Position numbers and translations under genes: made by a program
The notes under the pieces: generated by a model
What the model was told of the DNA's origin: nothing
Seen by the model: the letters and a program-made list of their open reading frames with translations, nothing else
The model's database searches: none
Shown here: piece by piece, positions 1 to 13,769 of the stretch
How positions within the stretch are numbered: the stretch's first letter is position 1
How the letters are laid out: the number at the start of each line of letters is the position of its first letter
From: Lentimicrobiaceae bacterium
GTDB taxonomy: Bacteria; Bacteroidota; Bacteroidia; Bacteroidales; F082
Length of the DNA stretch: 43,926 bases
Direction: 5' to 3'
NCBI GenBank assembly: GCA_015061335.1
Contig: SUWT01000011.1
Span: 1 to 43,926 of the forward strand

Positions 1-307
1 ATGGAAAAGCCTTATTTTTTATAAAAAAATATACAGAATAAGGTGTTGATTCGCAAAACGTACTCTTATATCAATTTTGTCTCGATACATAAAAAGAGAC
101 CGTCTAAACTTGTTAGACAGCCTCATAAGTAAACTAAAAATTCATTAAACATTAAACCAACTAAAGTATTTTTATGGCTTGATAACGAAGAAAAGGGAGG
201 ACTTCATTATCTTTCTTTAGACAATGCAAAAATAGCATCTATTTTCGGACTGTCATATCACCACTTTTGGGTATTTCCATAAAAAAATATAACCTAATGT
301 TGGGAAA
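1..307. other. intergenic stretch without a recognised gene
   Basis: No gene is supported here. The stretch holds a hairpin (91-124, listed separately) and a perfect tandem heptamer CATTAAA x2 (143-156). A frame on the plus strand is open from 133 to a TAA at 280-282 (49 codons, reading ...TKVFLWLDNEEKGG... and ending YHHFWVFP) but has no ATG and I do not recognise it. It could be the tail of a decayed mobile-element gene or chance. Confidence 0.5.
91..124 (-). terminator. Rho-independent terminator, likely end of the rib operon
   Basis: Read on the minus strand, GAGGCTGTCTAA and TTAGACGGTCTC form a 12-bp stem (two G-U wobbles) around the loop CAAGT, followed directly by TTTTT. On the plus strand the two wobbles become mismatches and no T-run follows, so it works only for minus-strand transcription. 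It lies about 185 nt downstream of the ribH stop with no gene between. Confidence 0.7.
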
Positions 308-769
308 TTATATTTGTTTCAACAAATTAACCATCTCAATAGCAGTGGTTGCGGCTTCAAATCCTTTATTACCTGCTTTAGAACCTGCTCTCTCTACTGC
401 TTGCTCTATATTGTCAGTTGTCAGTACCCCAAAGATAATAGGCACACCCGTTTGTAATCCTGCTGCCGCAATACCTTTAGTTGTTTCATTGGCCACCATT
501 TCAAAATGAGCTGTAGCGCCACGTATAACTGCTCCCAAACAAATTATTGCATCATATTTTTTAGATTCTGCCATTTTTTTTGCTACTAATGGAATTTCGA
601 AAGAGCCTGGCACCCATGCTACATCTATGTTATTCTCATCACCGCCATGACGTTTGAATGCATCGATGGCACCACCCAGCAATTTGTTTGTAATAATTTC
701 GTTAAAACGACCGGCCACAATAGCAATTTTCTGACCTTCAGCGATTAATTTACCTTCAATAATATTCAT
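308..769 (-). CDS. ribH: 6,7-dimethyl-8-ribityllumazine synthase
   Basis: Condenses 5-amino-6-ribitylamino-uracil with 3,4-dihydroxy-2-butanone 4-phosphate to lumazine, the penultimate step of riboflavin synthesis; cytosolic, and in the family assembles as pentamers or 60-mers. At 153 aa it is full length. Visible family signatures are GRFNE (residues 20-24), GSFEIP (55-60), [12 protein letters not shown] (79-90) with the catalytic-type His88, and the phosphate-binding tail AGSKAGNKG. It is the last gene of the minus-strand rib operon, 68 nt after ribBA, with the terminator at 91-124 downstream. Expression should follow the FMN riboswitch ahead of ribD. Confidence 0.97.
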   Translation of the reverse strand: MNIIEGKLIAEGQKIAIVAGRFNEIITNKLLGGAIDAFKRHGGDENNIDVAWVPGSFEIPLVAKKMAESKKYDAIICLGAVIRGATAHFEMVANETTKGIAAAGLQTGVPIIFGVLTTDNIEQAVERAGSKAGNKGFEAATTAIEMVNLLKQI

Positions 770-837
770 ATTTTTAAAATTTATAATTCATATTAGTATT
801 TAATTTTTCAAAGTCATAATATTTATCAGTAAAAACA

Positions 838-2049
838 CTATTTTTCTTTAACGTGTAAAATATGTCCCATTTTTTTATATTTTGTATAAAGATAAAAAGC
901 ATCTTTCTCATTACATGTCATTTCGATAGGTTCACGACCAACTATTTCTATGCCGTATGCATTTAAACCTGTTATTTTCATTGGATTATTGGTCATAACA
1001 ACAATCTTATTAACACCAAGGTCAGATAATATCGAGGCTCCGGTACCATAATCTCTCAAATCGGCGGCAAATCCAAGAGCCAGATTTGCTTCTACTGTAT
1101 CCATGCCTTCATCCTGTAATTTATATGCTTTCAGCTTGTTTATCAAGCCTATACCTCTACCCTCTTGTTTCAGATAAAGAATAATACCCCTGCCCTTTTC
1201 TTCTATTCTACGCATGGCTTCATGAAGTTGATCACCGCAATCGCAACGTAATGAACCAAAAGCGTCACCTGTAAGACATTCTGAATGAACTCTACATAAT
1301 ACCGGTTCTTCACCGCTAATATCACCTTTTACCAAGGCGATGTGATGGTCACCAGTAATTGTATCCACATAACCATGAGCTCTGAAGTTCCCGTATTTTG
1401 TTGGCATATCAGACTCTGTAATTTTTTCTACCAGTTTCTCATGTTTACGTCTATATCTTATAAGGTCGGCTATAGAAGTGATTTTCAGTTTATGTTCTTT
1501 TGCAAATTGAAGTAACTCTGTGGTTCTCATCATTGTACCGTCTTCCCTCATTATCTCACAACACAGTCCGCACTCTTTAAGACCTGCGATTCTCATAAAA
1601 TCCACAGTGGCTTCAGTGTGTCCATCGCGTTTAAACACTCCTCCTTCTCTTGCTTCCAAAGGGAACATGTGACCTGGACGTCTAAAATCTTCAGGTTTAG
1701 CTCCATCTTCGACAAGTTTCATTGCTGTTATGGAGCGTTCAACAGCAGAAATTCCTGTTGTGGTATCAACATGATCTATAGAGACTGTAAATGCAGTACA
1801 GTGATTATCAGTATTTTCTGTAACCATTTGATTAAGCTTGAGTTTATGAGTCAACTCTTTGCTCATCGGCATACAAATTAATCCTTTTGCGTATGAAGCC
1901 ATGAAGTTAACATTTTCAGTCGTTGCGAATTCTGCAGCACAAATCAAGTCGCCTTCATTTTCTCTATCAGGATCATCAATAACGATGATAATCTTACCGT
2001 TTCTAAGATCTTCGATAGCTTCTTCAATGGTATTAAACTTATTTTCCAT
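838..2049 (-). CDS. ribBA: bifunctional DHBP synthase / GTP cyclohydrolase II
   Basis: Supplies both precursors of riboflavin: the N-terminal half makes 3,4-dihydroxy-2-butanone 4-phosphate from ribulose 5-phosphate, the C-terminal half opens GTP to the diaminopyrimidine. The DHBP synthase domain (about 1-200) shows the acidic loop [12 protein letters not shown] and RRPGHMFPL with the HTEA motif. The cyclohydrolase II domain (about 205-403) shows the zinc-cysteine motif [15 protein letters not shown] and KQEGRGIGL. Length 403 aa is typical for the fusion. The gene follows ribE by 27 nt and precedes ribH by 68 nt, so all four genes are probably one transcript. Confidence 0.97.
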   Translation of the reverse strand: MENKFNTIEEAIEDLRNGKIIIVIDDPDRENEGDLICAAEFATTENVNFMASYAKGLICMPMSKELTHKLKLNQMVTENTDNHCTAFTVSIDHVDTTTGISAVERSITAMKLVEDGAKPEDFRRPGHMFPLEAREGGVFKRDGHTEATVDFMRIAGLKECGLCCEIMREDGTMMRTTELLQFAKEHKLKITSIADLIRYRRKHEKLVEKITESDMPTKYGNFRAHGYVDTITGDHHIALVKGDISGEEPVLCRVHSECLTGDAFGSLRCDCGDQLHEAMRRIEEKGRGIILYLKQEGRGIGLINKLKAYKLQDEGMDTVEANLALGFAADLRDYGTGASILSDLGVNKIVVMTNNPMKITGLNAYGIEIVGREPIEMTCNEKDAFYLYTKYKKMGHILHVKEK

Positions 2050-2076
2050 TTTTATGATTTTTTTAAAAAATTCAAA

Positions 2077-2721
2077 TTAAAATCCATTCAGTTCTAATAA
2101 ATCTAGGCTTATTTTGGGAGAAGTATCATGTTGGGTTCCTAAGAATAAATTTCTTACGTACTTTCCTATGATGTCATTTTCTAGATTAACAGTATCACCA
2201 ATTTCTTTTGTTGTTAATGTAGTTTCTCCTTGAGTATGTTCAATAATTGATACAGAAAAAGAAGTTGAATCAACCTCAGTAATTGTCAAAGAAATGCCAT
2301 CAATAGCTATAGAACCTTTCTTTACTATAAGTCCTAAAATATCTGAAGATGTTGAGAATGACATTCTTATAGCCTTATCATCCTTATATTTTCTAACGAT
2401 AGTGCCAATGCCGTCTATATGACCTGAGACGATATGACCACCTAGACGACCATTAACCGGAAGAGCTCTTTCAAGATTAAGTTTATCGTTTATCTTAAGG
2501 TTTTTAAAATTAGTTGTCATCATAGTCTCAGGCATAACATCGACAGTATAAGAATCATTATTAAAATTAGTAACAGTCAGACAGATACCATTGGTTGAGA
2601 TACTGTCTCCAATATGGATATCCGACAAGATTTTCTTAGCAGATACTGTTAATTTTATACTATTTGATTGTCTTACTATAGATTTAACAATTCCTATTTC
2701 TTCAATTATTCCTGTAAACAT
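2077..2721 (-). CDS. ribE: riboflavin synthase, alpha subunit
   Basis: Dismutates two lumazine molecules into riboflavin and the pyrimidine precursor; cytosolic trimer in the family. The 214-aa product begins with the hallmark MFTGIIEEIG and consists of two lumazine-binding repeats (about 1-97 and 98-195), each with a G-D-S/G-x-I-x-x-x-G/D-I-C/S-L-T pattern (GDSISTNGICLTV; KGSIAIDGISLTI). Its ATG lies inside the 3' end of ribD (20-nt overlap, 2702-2721), so the two are probably translationally coupled. Confidence 0.96.
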   Translation of the reverse strand: MFTGIIEEIGIVKSIVRQSNSIKLTVSAKKILSDIHIGDSISTNGICLTVTNFNNDSYTVDVMPETMMTTNFKNLKINDKLNLERALPVNGRLGGHIVSGHIDGIGTIVRKYKDDKAIRMSFSTSSDILGLIVKKGSIAIDGISLTITEVDSTSFSVSIIEHTQGETTLTTKEIGDTVNLENDIIGKYVRNLFLGTQHDTSPKISLDLLELNGF

Positions 2722-3817
2722 TACCTTTAATTAAAATATCATCATCAATTTTATCTATCACTATATTATTAAGGTTAATAGCATCTTTCATTAGTTCTAT
2801 TCCCTTACCACCTATTGGTGATTTAGAACATTCGCCACCTATTATTTTAGGGGCGATAAAAGCATAAATTTCATCGATGCAATTCGCTTGTAAGAAAGCG
2901 GCATTCAGAGATGCCCCACCTTCTAAGAGGAGAGAATCGATACCTTTTTCTCCAAGTTTATTCATTAAATCATTTATATCGACGTGATTATCAAGTTCAT
3001 CACAGCATAGAGTTTCAACATTTAAAGAATTAAGAAGTAATATTTTATCTTTTGGAGCCGATTTAGTATGAGCTATGATGGTCTTAGATATGCAAGTCGA
3101 GGTGGTGACAAGCTGACAATCAACGGATATAGATGCTTTTGTATCGACAATAATTCTAATTGGCTGGTGAGCATTCTCATTTAGTCTGGAATTTAGTAAA
3201 GGATCATCACATTTTACAGTCCCTATTCCGACAATTATTCCCATCATTTCAGAGCGGAGTTTATGAACCAGATTACGTGATTTTTCATTTGTAATCCATT
3301 TGGAGTCGCCTGTATATGAAGCGATTTTTCCGTCCAATGTCATTGCTGTTTTCAACAAGACGTATGGGCGTTTAGTTTTAATATATTTTATGAATACCTT
3401 GTTTAATTCACGGATTTCATTCTCTTCCACACCAGATATAACCTCAATTCCAGCATTTTTCAATATTTGTGCACCCTTGTTATTAACGAGAGGATTTGGA
3501 TCAAGGAGACCTATCACGACTTTCTTTATTCCTTTTTCAATGATAATATCAGTACAAGGTGGAGTTTTTCCGTGGTGGCAACATGGTTCAAGTGTTACAT
3601 AAAGAGTAGCACCATTACAATTTGATTTACAATTTTTTATGGCATTACGTTCTGCATGTAATCCGCCGTAATATTCATGGAAGCCCTCTCCTATTATATC
3701 TCCGTCTTTTACGATAACGCAGCCCACCATAGGATTAGGATTTACGAATCCTGCACCATTTTTTGCCAAACTGATGGCGCGTTGCATATATTCTATATCT
3801 TGTTTATTATATGACAT
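2702..3817 (-). CDS. ribD: bifunctional diaminohydroxyphosphoribosylaminopyrimidine deaminase / reductase
   Basis: Carries out the deamination and side-chain reduction steps of riboflavin synthesis. The N-terminal cytidine-deaminase-like zinc domain (about 1-145) has HAE at residues 54-56 and the two zinc cysteines in EPCCHHGKTPPC (Cys79, Cys88). The C-terminal reductase domain (about 147-371) has KTAMTLDGKIA and SLLLEGGASLNAAF. Length 371 aa is normal. It is first in the operon; its ATG directly follows the T-run of the riboswitch terminator, so the leader ends exactly at the start codon. The only purine-rich stretch upstream is AGGG inside the terminator arm. Confidence 0.96.
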   Translation of the reverse strand: MSYNKQDIEYMQRAISLAKNGAGFVNPNPMVGCVIVKDGDIIGEGFHEYYGGLHAERNAIKNCKSNCNGATLYVTLEPCCHHGKTPPCTDIIIEKGIKKVVIGLLDPNPLVNNKGAQILKNAGIEVISGVEENEIRELNKVFIKYIKTKRPYVLLKTAMTLDGKIASYTGDSKWITNEKSRNLVHKLRSEMMGIIVGIGTVKCDDPLLNSRLNENAHQPIRIIVDTKASISVDCQLVTTSTCISKTIIAHTKSAPKDKILLLNSLNVETLCCDELDNHVDINDLMNKLGEKGIDSLLLEGGASLNAAFLQANCIDEIYAFIAPKIIGGECSKSPIGGKGIELMKDAINLNNIVIDKIDDDILIKGNVYRNN

Positions 3818-3843
3818 AAAAAAGCCCTAAATAAATTCAGGGC
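3818..3843 (-). terminator. riboswitch-controlled terminator ahead of ribD
   Basis: On the minus strand GCCCTGAA and TTTAGGGC pair (8 bp, one G-U) around TTTA and are followed by TTTTTT, then immediately the ribD ATG. The hairpin also buries the only AGGG ahead of the start codon, so it could stop both transcription and initiation. It competes with the antiterminator described for the riboswitch. Confidence 0.85.
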
Positions 3844-3981
3844 AGATGTCAACTTAAATAATCGAAATCTTCTATCATCCGGACTATCACCGTCGGTTTC
3901 GGAGTTTCACCGAATCAGTTCCCAAAGGAAGTCGCGGACTATACCGCCGGAAAGGAATTTCACCTTGCCCTGAAGATTACA
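3844..3981 (-). promoter_or_regulatory. FMN riboswitch (RFN element)
   Basis: On the minus strand the conserved RFN blocks occur in order: CAGGGCAAGGTGAAATTCC, CCGGCGGTATAGTCCGCGA, GATTCGGTGAAACTCCG, CCGACGGTGATAGTCCGGATG, GAAGATT. P1 is AATCTTC (3973-3979) paired with GAAGATT (about 3865-3871). Known function of the family: binds FMN and shuts down riboflavin genes. Here TTCAGGGCA at the 5' side of the aptamer (3966-3974) is perfectly complementary, 9 bp, to TGCCCTGAA (3836-3844), the 5' arm of the terminator. Without FMN this would be an antiterminator; FMN binding locks the first segment in the aptamer and frees the terminator. Confidence 0.95.
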
Positions 3982-4037
3982 GTGCAAATATACAGATAAT
4001 TTTAATATTAAAGATAAAATATCATTAATTTTAGAAT

Positions 4038-5120
4038 TCAGGAAATCTTTTCAATAAGTTCTTTCATTAGATTCTCTTTTCGTTCGGCGCATTCGAATAA
4101 TTTCCATTGAGCCTTGGTTCTAACGAGATTATGTTCGGGATATTGAATCTTATAATATGTATCACCATTGATATAATCGGTTAAGAATCTGACTGTTTGC
4201 ATATAAGGGAATAATTTTGCGGCGTATGGGAGGTTCTCTTTTTCTATTGCAAGAAGGAATGATTTAGTACCTTTTATATAACCTTTAGCAAATGCCTCAA
4301 AAATTTCCATATTGAAGTCTATATTATCGAGATTCTTATCATCTTCGGCACCGGTATTAGCGGCAGAGCGTAGGAAGTCGCCGAAATCAGAGAAAATAAA
4401 GCTTGGCATTACTGTATCTAAGTCAATAACACACAAGACATTACCTTCATTGTCAAAAAGCATGTTATTTACTTTAGTATCGCAGTGGCATATACGTTTG
4501 GGCAATTTTCCTTCACGATACAATTGTTCTCCTAAGCACATAGCGTCAGCACGTTTTTCGATCTCGTTAATGTAATATGTAACGTTTTTCACGCGACCTG
4601 CCACATCATTTTCAACAGCCTCTTTAAGTTGGGAAAGTCGAAGTTCTATATTATGGAAATTTGGAATTGTTTCACCCAAATCATCATTGATGTCAGCAAG
4701 CATTGACTGAAATTCGCCGAAAGAGAGACCGGCGGTATAAGAGGATTCAGGATTAACAGATTGATAAGTATATGAATCTCTGATAAATACCATAAGGCGC
4801 CAGTATTTCTCACCGTCAAAATAATATTTTTTATCATCTTTTGTTCTTATAAATCTAAGCACTTTACGTTCAACATCAGAAATATTATTATCAATCAGTT
4901 TCTTACGAATATGATTTGTTACTTTTTCAATATTATCTTGAAGCAATTCCACATCTTGAAATATGGCGTTATTTATACGTTGAAGCACGTATTTGGGAGC
5001 ATCTTCATTTTTAACAAATACCTTAAATGTATCATTTATAAGACCTTCACCGAGGGGTTTTATCTCAGAAATCTCGCTATCAATTTGAAACTGTTGTGTT
5101 ATTTCTTTTAAGTTTTCCAT
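4038..5120 (-). CDS. NahK-like N-acetylhexosamine kinase (APH-fold phosphotransferase)
   Basis: A 360-aa kinase of the choline/aminoglycoside phosphotransferase fold. The N-lobe carries GEGLINDTF (24-32) and KYVLQRIN (43-50); the catalytic loop is HCDTKVNN (His212, Asp214, Asn219), followed by VIDLDTVMP with metal-binding Asp233/Asp235. This DTKVNN...IDLDT arrangement is that of N-acetylhexosamine 1-kinase (NahK), which makes GalNAc/GlcNAc 1-phosphate. The gene is divergent from the GH109-type gene (95-nt gap), which would release GalNAc, so a salvage role fits. Relatives are sometimes labelled mucin desulfatases; nothing sulfatase-like is visible. Cytosolic, no signal peptide. Exact substrate is inferred. 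Confidence 0.75.
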   Translation of the reverse strand: MENLKEITQQFQIDSEISEIKPLGEGLINDTFKVFVKNEDAPKYVLQRINNAIFQDVELLQDNIEKVTNHIRKKLIDNNISDVERKVLRFIRTKDDKKYYFDGEKYWRLMVFIRDSYTYQSVNPESSYTAGLSFGEFQSMLADINDDLGETIPNFHNIELRLSQLKEAVENDVAGRVKNVTYYINEIEKRADAMCLGEQLYREGKLPKRICHCDTKVNNMLFDNEGNVLCVIDLDTVMPSFIFSDFGDFLRSAANTGAEDDKNLDNIDFNMEIFEAFAKGYIKGTKSFLLAIEKENLPYAAKLFPYMQTVRFLTDYINGDTYYKIQYPEHNLVRTKAQWKLFECAERKENLMKELIEKIS

Positions 5121-5215
5121 TTTATTTTTTTTGTAAAAATAAAAAAATTAAACATACAAAATCATTCACAAAAAAATATTATTTTTACATGCTAAAAATA
5201 TTAAAATTTTGATCA

Positions 5216-6631
5216 ATGAAAAAGAGACATTTTTTAGGAATTTTAGTTGTGTTCATGGCAGCTATTTTCTTCAGTTGTAGTAATTCAAATAACACTGAAT
5301 CAAAGAATTACATTATTCAGGACAATACTATTGTTTTTCCTGAACCAGAACGTATAGAAGGTCAGAAGTCTGTCTTGCAATTTTCTGTTGAACCTATTCC
5401 TGTAGTTCGTATGGGTTTTATTGGATTAGGAATGCGTGGTGCTGATGCTGTAAATCGAATTTCAAATATTGAAGGTGTTGAGTTTAAAGCATTATGTGAT
5501 TTAGTTCCTGAGCGAGTTACATCAGTTCAGGAGAATGTCATAAAAGCGAAGAATTTGCCGGAATGCGCTGAATATAGTGGTGAAGAAGGTTGGAAAGAAT
5601 TATGTGAACGTGATGATATTGATTTGGTATATATTTGTACAGACTGGGTCAATCATGTTCCAATGGCTGTATATGCGATGCAGCAAGGCAAACATGTCGC
5701 ATTAGAAGTTCCTGCAGCTACAAGTGTTGCGGAATGCTGGCAACTTGTTGATGTAGCAGAACAAACACAGCGTCATTGTATGATGTTAGAGAATTGCTGT
5801 TATGATTTCTTCGAGTTGACATGTCTTAACATGGCTCAACAAGGACTTTTCGGAGAAGTTATTCATGCGCAGGGTGCATACATTCACAACTTAGAACCAT
5901 TTTGGGCTCATTATCAGGGCAATTGGCGTTTAGAATTCAATCAAAAACATGCAGGTGATGTTTATGCCACTCATGGTTTAGGACCAGTATGTCAAGTAAT
6001 GGATATTCACCGTGGCGATAAAATGGACTATTTAGTATCACTATCTACACCTTCTATAAATGGATTAAAAATAGCGAAAGAGACAATGGGGTCAGAGACA
6101 TTCGCTAATGGTGACATGACATCAACATTGATAAAGACAAATCGTGGTAAAACAATTTTGATTCAACATAATGTATATACACCTCGTCCTTACGACAGAT
6201 TATATCAACTTACAGGAACTGAAGGTTTTGCAAACAAATATCCAATACAAGGTTTTACATTAAAGGAAGAGAATATCCCATCAGATGTCATTCCTGATCA
6301 TGAAGACTTAGATTCACATGGATTTGTTCCTAGTGACATAAGAGATTCATTATTAGTAGCGTATAAGCATCCTATTGCAAAAGATATTGAGGAAAAAGCA
6401 AAACAAGTTGGTGGTCATGGAGGTATGGATTTCATCATGGATTACCGTTTGATTTATTGTTTGCAAAATGGTCTTCCTTTAGATCAAGATGTTTATGATG
6501 CAGCAGAATGGTCATGTTTAGGCGAACTTACTGCAGCATCTATAGAGAACAACGGTTTAAGAGTTAAATTCCCAGATTTCACTAGAGGTGACTGGAATAA
6601 AGTTAAAGGATATAAACACGCTGTTAAATAA
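5216..6631 (+). CDS. GH109-type (Gfo/Idh/MocA) lipoprotein, probable alpha-N-acetylgalactosaminidase
   Basis: A 471-aa secreted NAD-dependent glycosidase candidate. The N-terminus is an SPII signal with lipobox FFSC (Cys21). A Rossmann fold starts at GFIGLGMRG (about 67-75), followed by CTDWVNH and GKHVALEVP, the position of the usual EKP. The GH109 hallmark THGLGPV (His253) follows, with the nearby HRGDKMDYLVS. Family members remove terminal alpha-GalNAc (blood group A, Tn-type glycans) by an NAD-cycling mechanism. The divergent kinase upstream fits re-use of the released sugar. A tandem heptamer array begins directly after the stop codon. Other Gfo/Idh activities cannot be excluded, but the His motif and lipoprotein signal favour GH109. 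Confidence 0.83.
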   Translation: MKKRHFLGILVVFMAAIFFSCSNSNNTESKNYIIQDNTIVFPEPERIEGQKSVLQFSVEPIPVVRMGFIGLGMRGADAVNRISNIEGVEFKALCDLVPERVTSVQENVIKAKNLPECAEYSGEEGWKELCERDDIDLVYICTDWVNHVPMAVYAMQQGKHVALEVPAATSVAECWQLVDVAEQTQRHCMMLENCCYDFFELTCLNMAQQGLFGEVIHAQGAYIHNLEPFWAHYQGNWRLEFNQKHAGDVYATHGLGPVCQVMDIHRGDKMDYLVSLSTPSINGLKIAKETMGSETFANGDMTSTLIKTNRGKTILIQHNVYTPRPYDRLYQLTGTEGFANKYPIQGFTLKEENIPSDVIPDHEDLDSHGFVPSDIRDSLLVAYKHPIAKDIEEKAKQVGGHGGMDFIMDYRLIYCLQNGLPLDQDVYDAAEWSCLGELTAASIENNGLRVKFPDFTRGDWNKVKGYKHAVK

Positions 6632-6666
6632 TTAGGAATTAGGAATTAGGAGTTAGGAATTAGGAA
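6632..6666. repeat. tandem heptamer array, TTAGGAA x5
   Basis: Five gapless 7-bp units, four TTAGGAA and one TTAGGAG, start one base after the TAA of the GH109 gene. No stem or T-run is associated. Confidence 0.9.
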
Positions 6667-6719
6667 TTTATTAATATTGAATTTGTATATAGATATTCTA
6701 TTAAAATATTATTAACCAA

Positions 6720-6750
6720 TGACTGTTGACCGTTATCGGTTGACTGTTGA
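6720..6750. repeat. degenerate heptamer array (TGACTGT/TGACCGT)
   Basis: Reads TGACTGT, TGACCGT, TATCGGT, TGACTGT, TGA, again with a strict 7-bp period. It ends 16 bases before the rubrerythrin start codon and would therefore lie in its leader or promoter. Confidence 0.75.
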
Positions 6751-6766
6751 TAAAAAATAACGAAAA

Positions 6767-7315
6767 ATGAATAAGAAATTTGCATGTCCTATTTGCGGTT
6801 ATGTACATGAAGGTGAAACCGCTCCAGAAACTTGTCCACAATGTAAACAAAAGGTTCAATGGAATGTCCTTGAAGAAGGTGCTGCTTTGAACTTCGTAAC
6901 AGAACACGTTATTGGTATCGCCAAAGGTACTGGTGAAGATATGATTAAAGATTTGAATGCTCATTTCATGGGTGAAGCCACAGAAGTTGGCATGTACTTG
7001 GCAATGAGCCGTCAAGCTGACCGTGAAGGCTATCCGGAAATCGCAGAAGCTTTCAAACGCTATGCTTGGGAAGAAGCAGAACACTGTGCAAAATTCGCTG
7101 AATTATTAGGAGATGTTGTTTGGGATACCAAGACAAACCTTGAAAAACGCATGCAGGCTGAATGTGGCGCTTGTGAAGACAAGATGCGTATAGCTCGTAT
7201 CGCCAAAGAACGTAACCTTGACGCTATTCACGACACTGTTCATGAAATGGCAAAAGACGAAGCCCGTCACGGCAAAGGCTTCGAAGGATTGTTCAACAGA
7301 TATTTCAAGAAATAA
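6767..7315 (+). CDS. reverse-type rubrerythrin (peroxide scavenging)
   Basis: A 182-aa cytosolic non-heme diiron protein that reduces hydrogen peroxide in anaerobes. The domain order is reversed relative to classical rubrerythrin: a rubredoxin-like Fe(Cys)4 domain comes first (CPIC, Cys7/Cys10; CPQC, Cys23/Cys26), then the four-helix ferritin-like domain with diiron ligands in EEAEH and DEARH and the helix starting [12 protein letters not shown]. The gene is monocistronic: a repeat-rich gap lies upstream and a symmetrical terminator follows. G+C and codon bias are higher than in the flanking genes, as expected for strong expression. Confidence 0.93.
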   Translation: MNKKFACPICGYVHEGETAPETCPQCKQKVQWNVLEEGAALNFVTEHVIGIAKGTGEDMIKDLNAHFMGEATEVGMYLAMSRQADREGYPEIAEAFKRYAWEEAEHCAKFAELLGDVVWDTKTNLEKRMQAECGACEDKMRIARIAKERNLDAIHDTVHEMAKDEARHGKGFEGLFNRYFKK

Positions 7316-7328
7316 TTTTTTGTAAAAA

Positions 7329-7360
7329 CAAAAAAAGCGGCGTTTAAGCCGCTTTTTTTT
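7329..7360. terminator. bidirectional terminator
   Basis: AAGCGGC-GTTTAA-GCCGCTT flanked by A-runs on the left and T8 on the right, so it can end both the rubrerythrin transcript (plus) and the GH2 transcript (minus), which converge here. Confidence 0.93.
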
Positions 7361-7362
7361 AT

Positions 7363-11316
<3,954 letters not shown>

Positions 11317-11409
11317 TCAATCATAAAAATTCCAATGCGAAATTACTCATTTTTTTGATATAAATATAAATACGAATACTTTTGAAATATATTTTTAAAA
11401 AAGAATTAT

Positions 11410-11417
11410 TATTTTTG
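11410..11417 (+). promoter_or_regulatory. -7 box of the promoter for the small lipoprotein and ligA
   Basis: TATTTTTG matches the Bacteroidetes -7 consensus TAnnTTTG. No TTG occurs at the usual 19-21 bp upstream. A start site near 11421-11425 would leave the ATG at 11428 almost leaderless and favours the ATG at 11437. Confidence 0.5.
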
Positions 11418-11436
11418 CAGTCTAAGAATGATTGTT

Positions 11437-13755
<2,319 letters not shown>

Positions 13756-13769
13756 CATATTGGTATGAA

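Noticed and set aside
4038-5120. Mucin-desulfating sulfatase as the product name
   Set aside because: No sulfatase signature or export signal; the APH-type catalytic loop is clear.
6628-6766. CRISPR array or IS end in the repeat-rich gap
   Set aside because: Units are 7 bp without spacers, and no transposase, terminal inverted repeats or cas genes are near.
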